Assembly: GCA_016785225.1 (NCBI GenBank)
Contig: JAFBJZ010000371.1
Location: forward strand, 563,001-627,000
Reading direction: 5' to 3'
Source of the DNA: Psettodes erumei
Lineage: Eukaryota > Chordata > Actinopteri > Pleuronectiformes > Psettodidae
Length of the DNA stretch: 64,000 nucleotides
Shown: in pieces, positions 13,101-23,485 of the stretch
Layout: each line of letters begins with the position of its first letter
Position numbering within the stretch: the stretch's first letter is position 1
Notes under the pieces: generated by a model
Databases searched by the model: none
What the model saw: the letters and a program-made list of their open reading frames with translations, nothing else
Told to the model about the DNA's origin: nothing
Translations under genes and position numbers: made by a program

Positions 13101-16100
13101 TATTCAAGTATGTCAATGTAAATGTTAAAAAGATGTCATTGTATTTTATGTATTTTATAATAAAATGAAGAAAGTCATAGTATGCTATGAAATAAATTGC
13201 AATAAAACAATTGAAGTAAAAACTTTAAATATCACAGTAGTAAAATGCAAAAACGTCATATTATGTCATAAAAATTTAAGCCATATTGTTGTTAAAGCCA
13301 TAAATTAAAAATGAGTGAAAAATGCAAAATGTCATGGTACATTTTGTTATAAAAATACAACAAGATGTCATTGTATACTTACTTATAAATGAAATAGTTA
13401 AACTCTATCAGCTACAGTAGTAAAATGCTGCTTACACCCCGATGCATTATTATTAATAATTCAATAAAATCCTATGTGATGATGTCTGAGCCACCGGAAA
13501 CATTTAACTGCACAGCACTGTGCTCCCTCACACCGCGCTGTTCCTGAATAATAAAATGCAACTCAGTTCATGATCAATGAAAAGTGGACCTTGGATCCTC
13601 AATGAGGATCGGGTATCTCTTAGGATGAGGATGAGGGTCCAGCTCCTCCTAGGGCGGGGTTCATGAGATTAATGAGCGTCATGTATGTATTAGCACTCAT
13701 AAAATTACCCGCCACTAACTACTTGTGCTACGTGTAATTATGTGACATCAATATTTCATCCCCAGAATGAGAGAGAGAGAAGACAGAGCCAGAAAACAGA
13801 GCAGATGTGGACCAAGGCGTTTCCATGCAGACAAACGTGCAGCCACTGATTACAGGCATATGCATATTCATTTACAGTGAGCCAAAATGAAAGTTATGTT
13901 TTTTTCAGTAGTGTTTCTGTCATTTAATCATTTTTAATCATTCATTTATTTATTATTAAATTATTTATTTATTCATCATTTTCTCAGTGATAATCAGACC
14001 AAAGTTTCACTTATTTTAATAACCAGTGTTTTAGACATTTTTAATTTTTTTTTAAATGTTAGTGTCTTTGGAGAAAATAATCATTAATCATATTAATCAG
14101 TTGCAGCCCTCAACTTGACCTTTCAATTTATTTTATCTGATGTCAGTATTTTCCATTGAGTTGTTGGATTTTGTGTGGCTGGTTGTGTATGAAAAGTTTT
14201 GTTGGGGTTTTTAATGTTATAAATGAACAGTGAAGGAAACTTAGTGTTTACATTAAAAAGCAAATGACATTCAATTTAGTGAATGAAGGAAAACAGATGT
14301 CACAGATTTCTGTTAATGACGTTGCCTATGTGCTTACCGTGGTAGCGCACACACAATCACACACACACAACCACACAGCCACCGCACCCTCAACCATTTA
14401 CACTCAGCACTCTGATTCAGGACATCTAGGATTGAGGATTTTATGGCTCACTCTGAGTCACACCTCCTCATGCACACACACACACGTGACCAGGGAAACC
14501 AGTGCAACCACAGTCTAATGATGTTTTGGTTGTGACCTTAGGTGAGCGTTGTTGTACGTGCTTCAGTCATTTGTCTTTACTTTAGACTACTTAATATTTA
14601 TACACAACAAAATGAATAAAGAAACATCTTAAGTTACACAAACAAAAAATCACCAGTATATAATTTGAATTTAAGGTTTGTTGTTTGGACTTCTAGTGGC
14701 AAGAAAAACTATGTGAATGAATTAATTGTCAATCAAATGCGGTCTGATTTTCATCTAAATCATAAGTATAAACAAACACAAGCACATTTGAATATTAATA
14801 TTAAAGAGAAACACTGGACATTGGAAACCAGGTGCTGAGGGGATTTCATCTAAGTTCATCTTAGTTGAACAACAAACATAGAGACTGCTGGTGGTAACAT
14901 CACATGAGGAAAATAACCTGCATCCGGCGGCTCGCACCTTGTTTGTGGTTATGTTGACTCTCATTTAAAGAGAAGAAAAACTAAAATAGGCTCATGTTTT
15001 TAAGGAGTAGTCTTTGGTTGCTTTGCAACTGTTTCAAGATGTCATTCGTCTGTAAAGGTGGATGCCAGTAGTTGGAGGCCATTGAAAAAAGAAAAGAATC
15101 ACACTATACAAACAATACATACAGCCTTTGTACAGGTGTATGGATTTATATCATTGCAGAGATTAATCTGACATATTCAAACCTGTGTCACAGTAATACA
15201 AACACATGCACAAACACAAGCACAGAAAATAACAATCACATAGATCAGCAGGTTTGAGCTTGCTCTTCCTATACGGTTCCCAAACACAGAGCCCGGATCA
15301 GAGGGGAGTGGGATTACAGCCAATCTGGATTAAATATGATCCACATTTAAATGAATCCCATTAAGTGACAATGTATCAGGATTACACCTGATCTGAATAA
15401 CAACATTGTAATTCATTATTTTACATCTGACTAGAGCTATATTTGGACTGGATTATACTCGTTTGAGATTACATAAATTATGGTTACACTTGACAGGATT
15501 AAAATTAAACATTAAATATTAATTAAATTTTAACATAAATACTGCTTTTTAAACAGCAAATCAATTTACAAATTACCACATTAGGATTGCAGTAAATCCA
15601 TATTACTCACTAGTGTTACATTTCAATAAGATTTAAATTTATTGGGATAAAATCTGATTTGGAGCACAGTTAACCAAGATTTGAGTTAATTGGGAATTTT
15701 AATGAGATTATCTTGGTTTATTAGAATTTAATTTGGACTACAGTTAAACAGAAATGTAATTATTCAGGACTAAATTAGAATTGGTTTACAGTTTATTTGT
15801 TTGCATCTAATCTGGATTAATATGGATTAGGATTACATATGATGAAGATTATTATTTATTCGGATACAAATGAATCAGCAGATTTCAGGATTACAGTTCA
15901 TTAGGATTATATTTGATCAAGATTAAAGTTAATCAGTATTAGGGTGATCACAATTCATTAGAATCAAAGTTTCTTTGTACTGTTACTAATTACAATTATT
16001 AGGAGTAGTTTACACATGTGTCTGTCTCTTTATGTCCCTGCTGGCTTCCTGTACATCTGTTAAACAACAGTGTTGACATCACTGTTGTATATTTCCTTCC

Positions 16101-19100
16101 CTGGATGTTATGGCTGAAGCTGTACTGTGTCTTGCAGGTTTTCCCTGATCCTGTAACTCCTCCCCCCGTTTTACCTGATCTCTGAAACCTGGTGACAACT
16201 CAAAAAAAAAACTGCCATGCTTCTCTCAATTTCTGTCTCATGGCAGCCAAAACCAGCAGCAGCCCTGCAGCCATCGCTTTGTGTTCTTTTGATTTTCCTT
16301 TGTTAGTTTGGTTGGCAATCAACGTTGTTTTATGGATTACAGGCCTGTTTTGACTCTTCCACATTGCTTACTTTGAGCCAGGGTTGTAACAGCTGCTAAA
16401 CATCATGATCATAACAATTATTGTTATAATTAAGGCATCAATCAACTGAAGTGCTGTTTGTTCTTTTAGTTAAACGAGTCGGTCCACTCCTCAGCAGTGA
16501 CTCAGAGGCAGTAATACAGTTGTGCGTCACTGAGACACTGTACAAAATGTTCTGATTCACTGCAAATCCACCACCCCGGTGGGCAGACAAGACAATGTCA
16601 TCACACAACTACCACACAAATATATGCACAAAGTACAGCAGTGACACAACTAATAACAGGGAGGCCAGTGCAGTCTTGTGCCCACTGAGCCCGTCACAAC
16701 CATCTCATGGTTCTGGTTTCTGTTGAGGTCTGTCTGGATTGAGGGGTATTACACACAGACAGAAGGCATTTACTACCAGGCTGCAAAACTGTCTTTGCCT
16801 TTAAATGGTCCACCAAACTGATTAGAAGTCAGACTCAATATCAGTTTTCAGTTTTCCATCTGAATCAGCTCATTTAAAAGCTGTGAATGAGGTTCAAGAG
16901 TCCCATGTTGATCTCTTGTTGGTACTTTACAGCTGGATTTAGTGAAACATTTATGAAAGAAGTCATCAGAGCTTTAACTGAAGTAAAAGTAGTAATATCA
17001 CAACATAAGGACTCTTAATTCAAGTAAAAGAACACAAATTTAATTATCGAAATGTAGAAAGTATCAAAACTGTATGTACTATTGTATATACTATTATTAC
17101 TATTCAGTCCTCACTGAAGATGTGATGAAAAGGGCTCAGAGGACTCTGACCATGACAATACATGCACAAAACATATTTTGGTATATAATATCATGATGGC
17201 CTCATTAATATAATCATATTGATTTGAACAATATAACCATGACTTTATATATGACAGTTGCTTTAAATGGACGTTAATGTACACAGACAGAGCTGCAGGT
17301 AACTTGTTTATTTTCATGTCTCAGAGACCATCAAACACTGTGTGGATCAGCTGCAGAAACCACTGCAGACCAAAAGAAATGGACAAGAGCCCTCTCGAAT
17401 GTCTGCACAACTGCTGTCCCACAGCCCAACTCTGAATCTGTGCCTAAACAAGAGGAGACAAACGCACAGCATCACGCTTCTCTGTTAGTTCTCTGTTTCT
17501 GCCCTCGGCGCTCGTTACAACTTTGGATTTTTCGAGAGACAGGAAGCGTCACTTAGCAACTAAAAGCTACTGTGGAGCCACAAGTTAAAAAAAAAAAAAA
17601 ACAGTAAACAGGCTTTACAGTAAATAATGATTGTACCCCACCCCATCATCATTAGGTCAACACATCATGTCCACCATGTCTGCTGAGTGGTTTGAATCAA
17701 GTTAACATCGATTTAACATTGTTTCTGGGAACATGAGAGACGGACTGAAATAACCTCAACAGGCAAAAGGGACTGAAGTTTATTTTAAACAGCACTCAGA
17801 GCATGACTTGTTTGCAGTTTGTCTGAAAAAATGCAGGAAAAACATGGTGCAGGAGATCTATACAGTTTGTAGAGTGTTTCAAAGTTCAGCACTCACCTCC
17901 ATGTTTGTCAGTTAAAACCCTGATTGATAAGAAGCTGAGGCATCTGTGGGTCAAGGTAAAACCAAAATAATACTAAAATGAAATAAAACTTAAATATTCC
18001 CATGAGGCAACAGTCACAGTAACCCCTTAAACTGTAAAACTTCAATGTGAAATTGAGTTATTTCAGTGGAATCGCTGTGAAAAGTCAACTTCGCTGAACT
18101 CCAACACACACTGTTAAAACCTTAACAATAAAAAACTGTCTTAACACTTAAAAAAAGGTACTAAAAATTTTATTGGATTTGCATTTCCCAGCATGCTCTT
18201 TACTCCTCTTTAATGCTGTCACCATTAGCAAGCCAAAATCAGGAAGCAAGAAACGAGAAAGCCTGGTTCAGTTCGCTTGTTTGTCCTTCCTGGGCTACCA
18301 TAGAAACAACATGGCTCCATGGACCAGGTCCATCTGAAGATATGAATGGCTCATTCTAAGCTAAACAAAAACAGAGGTTTATATACGATCGGAAACATAA
18401 TTATAAATATTACTGCAACTACATCCCCCCAAATTCTACAAGCTGGTGCTTTTACTCAACACTAATTGCTCTGATAAATCAACTTACACTTCCACACTTT
18501 AGAAAATCCTGGTCTGTCATCTTATACCAGGTTCATCTCTTTGTGACACAGATATGATGAAATAGGTAGAAATTGTTACCTGTTATAAATTTATCTTTGA
18601 AGCATATAAACAAATTATTTAGTTTCTGACTGCACATTTATTCTTAGGGCATTGCTAATGGTGGTCTTTGTACTCACTGTCTGTTTGGGTCAGCCACATT
18701 TCCAATTATTCTCTGGACTAAATTTATCCTTTATCATTTAGCAGACCAGGTCTCGCTTTCTGTAAAATTAATTTATGCACATCGATGTTCAACAGGTTGG
18801 CTAAGTCTGAACGAATGAAGACCTTTTACTCTCAGCAACAACAGACCCCTATGACTGATGAGCAGCATATACTTCTGATGCTAAGAGCTGATCAAACCAC
18901 TATTTGTCACTTGATTCATTCCTTTATATCACTTGTTGCCGTAGGCATTTTAAGGCAGAGCCCTCTATACTGCCACCTTGTGCAACAGGTGCCTTTAACA
19001 ACAAAGAGCATCAAGTTTGTGTTGAGCAAGAACCAGTGTGGAACCTCCCAGTACATAGCGTGAAGAGACGCAATCATGTGTAACTACTGAATCAGATTTT

Positions 19101-19726
19101 CCACTAAACCTTTAAAAAGCAATGAATCCCTCAGTGGGAACACCCCAGACTCTGTGGATTGAGCAATAGTCGCTACTCACGCGCAGCCCTCACCGCCATT
19201 TAAAATTTGAACATGCGCAGAGTGACAAAAAAAAGACATGACAGACAAAACAATGCCACGCCCTGAAACTGAGCTGGATGTCGGTTTGTGGAGGGAGAAG
19301 CAGAGAGATAACAAGGAGCCAACACAACCTGTTCTACGCTGCTGATACGACTGAGGGAACAAAAGAGAGCAGGTCATACCAGAGCGGCAGCAACTGAAAA
19401 TTGAAGTTAGTGGCCAGAGGGAAACACCAAAAAGTTCAAATACAGACAGACATAGATAGATCTATCAAGAAAAGAAAGAAAAGATTAAATTTAAGAGGCC
19501 AAAATATAAATGTTAAAACTCAACATTCATCTCAGTTTCATAGAACCAGAAAAATATGGCAATAACCTCTCAAACAAACTCATTCTGCTTGAATCCAAAC
19601 TTTTTGAACTGATTCACAAGAACGATATAATCTTAACAAGGCAAAAAATATGTTGTAAGCCAGACTCACCCAGAAGAGAAGGTTGAAGAAGAAGAGCAGG
19701 TATTTGATGCATTTATTCACAGCCAT
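10133..19726 (-). CDS. tspan8: Tetraspanin-8-like membrane protein
   Basis: Eight exons on the minus strand, all phase 0: 19670-19726, 12861-12923, 12594-12713, 12361-12435, 12148-12243, 11367-11477, 11078-11161 and 10133-10210. They give 227 aa, against about 237 in human TSPAN8. Start [14 protein letters not shown]. Four membrane segments fall in exons 1-2, 3, 4 and 7-8. The [15 protein letters not shown] motif follows the second segment. The large loop carries CCG ([14 protein letters not shown]), SCRC, DC and PC cysteines. The tail is YCQIGRK. Tetraspanins organise integrins and other proteins into plasma-membrane microdomains; that role is family knowledge. The assignment to TSPAN8 rather than another CD9-group member rests on the exon pattern and the [14 protein letters not shown] ending. 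Intron 1 is 6.7 kb and repeat-filled. The acceptor of exon 5 (ATAAAG) has a poor pyrimidine tract. Confidence 0.88.
10480..10910. repeat. Dispersed repeat with internal duplication in last tspan8 intron
   Basis: Two related blocks share the order CCACATAGA, TTTTATT, AGCT and GCTGCCATATC, at about 10694-10760 and 10832-10900. They are preceded by TCTGATATATCGGCCAGG. The phrases are typical of a palindrome-rich fish interspersed repeat, recognised from memory. The block lies in the intron between exons 7 and 8. Confidence 0.5.
13060..13400. repeat. Decayed minisatellite, ATGTCATA-type
   Basis: AT-rich stretch where ATGCAAAA(AC)GTCAT, TATGTCATAAAA and AGTATG(GT)TATG-like words recur irregularly every 20-60 bp. 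The reverse-complement wording recurs at about 49370-49880 and 51310-51545. It lies in tspan8 intron 1. Confidence 0.5.
13910..14108. repeat. Decayed dispersed repeat ending in AATCAGTTGCAGCCCT
   Basis: The right edge, ATTAATCATATTAATCAGTTGCAGCCC, resembles the terminus of a common teleost miniature element whose other copies here are at about 33955-34100 and 35965-36150. The rest is low-complexity ATTTATT. Confidence 0.4.
15300..15990. repeat. Degenerate GGATTA-type array in tspan8 intron 1
   Basis: Roughly 690 bp in which GGATTAC, TCTGGATTA, TTAGGATTA and (T)GATC words recur at irregular 15-40 bp spacing. Examples are near 15381, 15584, 15838, 15892 and 15903. It looks like an old tandem array worn down by mutation. 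No reading frame and no recognised element were found. Confidence 0.5.
16955..17105. repeat. Second copy of the AAGTAAAAGTAGTAATA repeat
   Basis: Contains CAGAGCTTTAACTGAAGTAAAAGTAGTAATATCAC and a GTATCAAAA..ACTATTG tail. It is related to 7655-8090 but shorter and more decayed; it lies in tspan8 intron 1. Confidence 0.5.
17106..19669. other. Rest of tspan8 intron 1, nothing coding recognised
   Basis: Ordinary intronic sequence with a poly-A run near 17587. Short ORFs at 18785-19063 (plus) and 19177-19377 (minus) have no family resemblance or splice support. Confidence 0.5.
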
Positions 19727-20189
19727 GGCTCTTTGGGATTTTTTTTCCTCACTCAGGACTCGCGCTGCCCTCCGCTGTCGTAGGCTTCCCACAGAATGAA
19801 GGAGAGGCAAGTAAACAGACCAGCCTGCTCTACCTGTTTCCTGCCACTGATGGTACAACCCCTTTTTTTTTTTTTTTTACCTCTCTTCCTTTCTTTTCCT
19901 GCCACTGCCTTTTTCTCTCTATGTCCTAATGTCTCTCCAGAGGAATAAGCAAACGAAGCAGGTATGGCCTGTGGGCCTCAAAACCAGCATGTCACAAATC
20001 TCACGTCAGATGATCAACATTTTATACAGCTATGTTTGAGCTGGGTGACAGTTCATGTGACAGCCTTGTCTCAGCCTTCAGGGCTGCAAATTTGTCCTGA
20101 AAAAGAGAGCATAAGCTGTGAAAACAACTTGAAGGCACAACCCCCCACCCCCCAAAAAAGTTTGTGTCTTATCTTAAATCTCACTTGAT

Positions 20190-20390
20190 TATTTGTGCCA
20201 AATTTCATGGCGAAGCATCCAACAGCAGTTGAGATATTTCACTAAGAGACAAAAATGTCAGCTTCATAGTGGTGCTGGTGGAAGCGTCACCAAACTCAGT
20301 AGGATTCAGGAATTACTATACCGGACTTCATGGCAATCCATCAGAAAGATGTTGAGATATTCGCAGAAAAAGTGAAAACTTTGTGACCTG
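20190..20390. repeat. Dispersed teleost repeat with CAAATTTCATGGC motif, duplicated
   Basis: CCAAATTTCATGGCGAAGCATCC..GTTGAGATATTTCAC at about 20199-20243 is followed by a second version, CTTCATGGCAATCCATCAG..GTTGAGATATTCGC, at about 20326-20363. This wording is typical of a widespread fish repeat known from memory. It lies upstream of the tspan8 start. Confidence 0.5.
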
Positions 20391-21506
20391 CTTCGTGTTG
20401 CTAAAGAAAACAAAAGTGTGACATCTTTAATATTTCACATAAAAGTACGTATTACAAGTAGCAAAAAAAACCCTGCATCAGCACAGTAAAATATGACTCT
20501 TTACTCACATCAAGTGGCAGCTGTTGAAAACTACAAGTCATGACATTGTTCATACACTCAGATACACAGATTGTAGTCTGAATCTAAAAGTGCCGTCAGT
20601 GTAAAATCCACAGCCCTCTTCATGTGCAGAAATGTCCAGAAGTTTTCTTACCTTGATATGATGACAGATGGCAGATTTAAGATTATATGAGACAAAGCAA
20701 GTTTGTGTTTTTTTTCTCTCATGTACATTGTTTTCTGGGTGAAACAAGGACAGACCTGTAAAAATTCGCTGGACACCGGCTCATTTCCTCCCTGTGCCAG
20801 TTCATAAAGTATAAACCAGTACATTCCTGTCTGTCCTGTTCCTCACTCTCCACCCACCCACCCTCATCCAGTATATCATTATCTGCTTATTTCAATATTG
20901 TTATCAAACGAATTCAAGTTTCATGCCAAATGTATACATCCATGCCATATGCACATTTCTCTGTTAGCACACACAGCAGCGTGGTTGCACAGTTAATCCT
21001 TCATCATGGTCTGACATCATACTGAAGTTTTCTAGGTTTGTCGATGTGACTCCGTTCAGACACTAACAGATGAGGAGCAGCAGGTGTCTTCCAGAAGAAG
21101 AACAACATCACTCTGACCGCACCTGCATGAGTTAAACAGGTAAAACGTGCTTGCACAAAACATTAGACACGTATGAAGAACTAACTACCCAGAGTCACAT
21201 GTCATAATGGCGTATGTCTCACTTTTGTTTCAAACTCATGTCAAGGTGACATCCAGCATGTCCGAACTGGCCTTATAATTATTTTGAAGCTGTCACAGCC
21301 AAACTTGATTTACTTTTTATTCCCTTTAATACCATGTTTGGAAACTTGCAAGCTGTGCAGATGTTGACACTGTACCCTCACAGCAAGTAGGTAAGTTCTC
21401 AGTTTGAAGCCCTGTTTGGTCCTCGCGAAACCATTTAGTCCAAGGGCTTGCTTTTGATCATACAGCCAGAAAAACTGCATTCATTAGTTTTTGGTTGTTT
21501 TTTCAG

Positions 21507-21800
21507 GGAACCACAAAGACAAAACTTAAAGAAAGTCTTTGGAACATTCTGGAAAACTTGAAAGATGAGCATCTCAAGCACTTCCAGTGGTTTGTGAAGC
21601 AGGACCTACGTGTGAAGCCAATTTTCACTTGGATTTTCATTGTAGAATAAGTATAATGTTCAGACAAGCATAAAGTATAGCAAAGAACATCTAAAGCTGC
21701 TCTGTAAGACTGACCAGATCTTCCTTGTTTCAGACCTCAAGAACCATAAATCAGTTCTTCTCAAATGTGAAAATGAGAAAGAAGATTGAGCTAGTGGAGA
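21507..21800 (+). pseudogene. Pyrin-domain-like exon relic
   Basis: A TTTTTTCAG acceptor ends at 21506 and opens a frame reading TKLKESLWNILENLKDEHLKHF, then QWFVKQ. This is the alpha1-alpha2 pattern of a fish pyrin (PYD) domain (LL..LE.L..EELK.F.W.L). The frame closes at a stop near 21650. About 130 bp later IELVETKADDPR (21786-21821) resembles the next PYD segment (IP...LE.AD) before another stop. PYD domains in fish occur at the N-termini of NLR, GBP and ASC-type inflammasome proteins; that role is family knowledge. Here only a broken piece remains, between two unrelated genes, so it is probably a dispersed remnant. Confidence 0.45.
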
Positions 21801-21862
21801 CCAAGGCTGATGATCCGAGATAGACACATGAAGCTGGGAAATCGAACACTCAGCAGAGCTCA

Positions 21863-22020
21863 TTGGGAAATCCGAAAATCGACGAAAAACAAAACATTGC
21901 AGAAACAGGTCGAATGATTTATCTGAGAGATGAAACAGTAATCTCCAAGCTCACGAAGAGAAATGCAGATCTGGAGCAGCTGTCTTTAACTCAAGACCAC
22001 CTGATCAATCAAGGCTCAGG
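21863..22020 (+). pseudogene. Possible coiled-coil remnant (TRIM-like)
   Basis: An open frame contains ETVISKLTKRNADLEQLSLTQDHL, given here in two parts because of its length: ETVISKLTKRNAD and LEQLSLTQDHL. The LEQL..T.DHL pattern resembles the end of TRIM-family coiled coils. Similarity is short, and the frame runs into LINE-like sequence after 22020. It could belong with the pyrin-like relic just upstream, or be chance. Confidence 0.25.
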
Positions 22021-22039
22021 GGTAAGGGTGATTGGGTTT

Positions 22040-22330
22040 TCAATGTCGCTGCCGCAAAGCTCTGGAATAGTTCAGAACTTTTTATTATCAAGTTTTCCCC
22101 CTCTGAGATTCTTTTAAGGCAAAACTGAAGGTCCACTATTTTTCTCAGACCTTTGACTGTCCTTTAAGTCCTCTTGGCTTCCATTTATATTGTAATATTT
22201 TCATTTTCCTGTGCTCTTTTATGCTACTTTATTGATTAATCATTTTGTGCATGCCATTTACTCACTTTTCATGCTATGTCATTGTAAAGCTTCTTGGTCA
22301 ACACTGGTTGTTTTATACACACCTTTTTTT
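22040..22330 (+). mobile_element. LINE 3' terminal fragment (L2/CR1-like)
   Basis: TTCAATGTCGCTGCCGCAAAGCTCTGGAATAG encodes FNVAAAKLWN, the signature found near the C-terminus of CR1/L2-type fish LINE ORF2 proteins (F.VAAP.LWNSLP). A frame-broken FIIKFSPSE..L follows, then an untranslated tail with GTCATTGTAAAGCTTCTTGG. The fragment is 5'-truncated. Confidence 0.55.
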
Positions 22331-22339
22331 CATGCCAAG

Positions 22340-22775
22340 CACTTACCTCTTTTGGTACTTGCCAATGCCAAATACTGAATACTAGAATTACAGATCTAAC
22401 TTTACTTTCAAAACTTATTTTATGGTCATCAGATGTTGCTTAACCTCTGACTTCAACAACCTCGATACACGCCATGATACTGTTGTTAAGAGTGCATGAT
22501 TGCATACAGGTACTTTAATTTTCGATTCAGTTGCATGTGCACATGAGCGGGATAGAGGGAGAGAGGGCGGGGCGAGCAGGGTGATTGATGAATTTAGATA
22601 AGCTGTGTTTCAGTTTTTTACGGTCTATGGTTGCAATTTACAAGAGGTTAAAGTCACGTTGCCATAATGTGATATCGTTTCAGGGTAGTTTTATTAGCAC
22701 AAGTACTATTACCAAGTATTGGACTGATACCGGATACTGGTTTTGGTATCGGTGCCTCACTAAATCTACGATTTA
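22340..22775. repeat. Fold-back repeat with GATACCGG/GGTATCGGTG edge
   Basis: The right edge, ACTGATACCGGATACTGGTTTTGGTATCGGTGCCTCACTAA, is typical of nonautonomous hAT-like fish elements. The left side has TTTTGGTACTTGCCAATGCCAAATACTG, a loose inverted counterpart. Exact termini and target duplication were not resolved. Confidence 0.4.
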
Positions 22776-22888
22776 AAACAGAATAAAAAGGGAATTCACA
22801 GCAAAAAAATTAAAAATTGAATAAACCTGCAAACTGATGTGCCCATCCCTCCAAGCATCAAAACATCCACAAAAAATCCTCCCTGTTG

Positions 22889-23020
22889 TCTCAAGGAAAT
22901 TCAGACTAGGTCACCCTAGTCAGCCAGCATGAACTGATGAAGCCTTTTGGATGAGAGGCGAAACGTCTTCAAAAGACCTAAAACCAATTCTAGTTGATTT
23001 CGATTAAAATTTCCTTGAGA
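22889..23020. repeat. Short inverted-repeat element with GAGGCGAAACGTCTTC motif
   Basis: A 13-bp perfect inverted repeat, TCTCAAGGAAATT at 22889-22901 and its complement at 23008-23020, bounds about 132 bp. The inside holds TGATGAAGCCTTTTGGATGAGAGGCGAAACGTCTTCAAAAG, a phrase very common in fish genomes. It lies about 95 bp past the likely fbxo15 poly(A) signal. Confidence 0.6.
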
Positions 23021-23114
23021 TAACCATGACATGGGCAAATGACAATATTCACAGCCTCCCTGTTGTGACAAATGGAAAAAAAATAGTCAGGGCAAAATAT
23101 TAGTAACAAAAACA

Positions 23115-23120
23115 TTTATT
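23115..23120 (-). promoter_or_regulatory. Candidate poly(A) signal of fbxo15
   Basis: AATAAA on the minus strand, about 366 bp beyond the fbxo15 stop codon. The resulting 3' UTR length is ordinary. Confidence 0.5.
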
Positions 23121-23485
23121 TTTCCAGGACTGCAGATAAGAGATGGTTGAACTTTGATTCAAAGAACTCGTTTCACTGATACAAATTCCAACTGCATTTT
23201 GTAGCATTTTTTTCCTCCATTCAAGTGAAAACAAGAGGAACTTCTCCAAAGTAAAAATTTGCATGCACCTTTTTCTACTGAAAACAGTCGGTGCTCTAAA
23301 AAAATAAAACTTCAATGGCAGGAGGTTGTAAAATATATTCCCTATTCTTAAATTTTTACAGAATGAAACTGTTTTGTGCAATAACAAACTACACAACTGA
23401 TTAAACACAAGCAAAATTCTGTATCTGAACTGTAACAAATGGCAAACAATGACCTTTCAGAACTTTTTCATGGTCTGGTTCACCG

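Noticed and set aside
19177..19377. Minus-strand 66-residue ORF upstream of tspan8 exon 2
   Set aside because: No similarity and lies within intron 1; no splice context.
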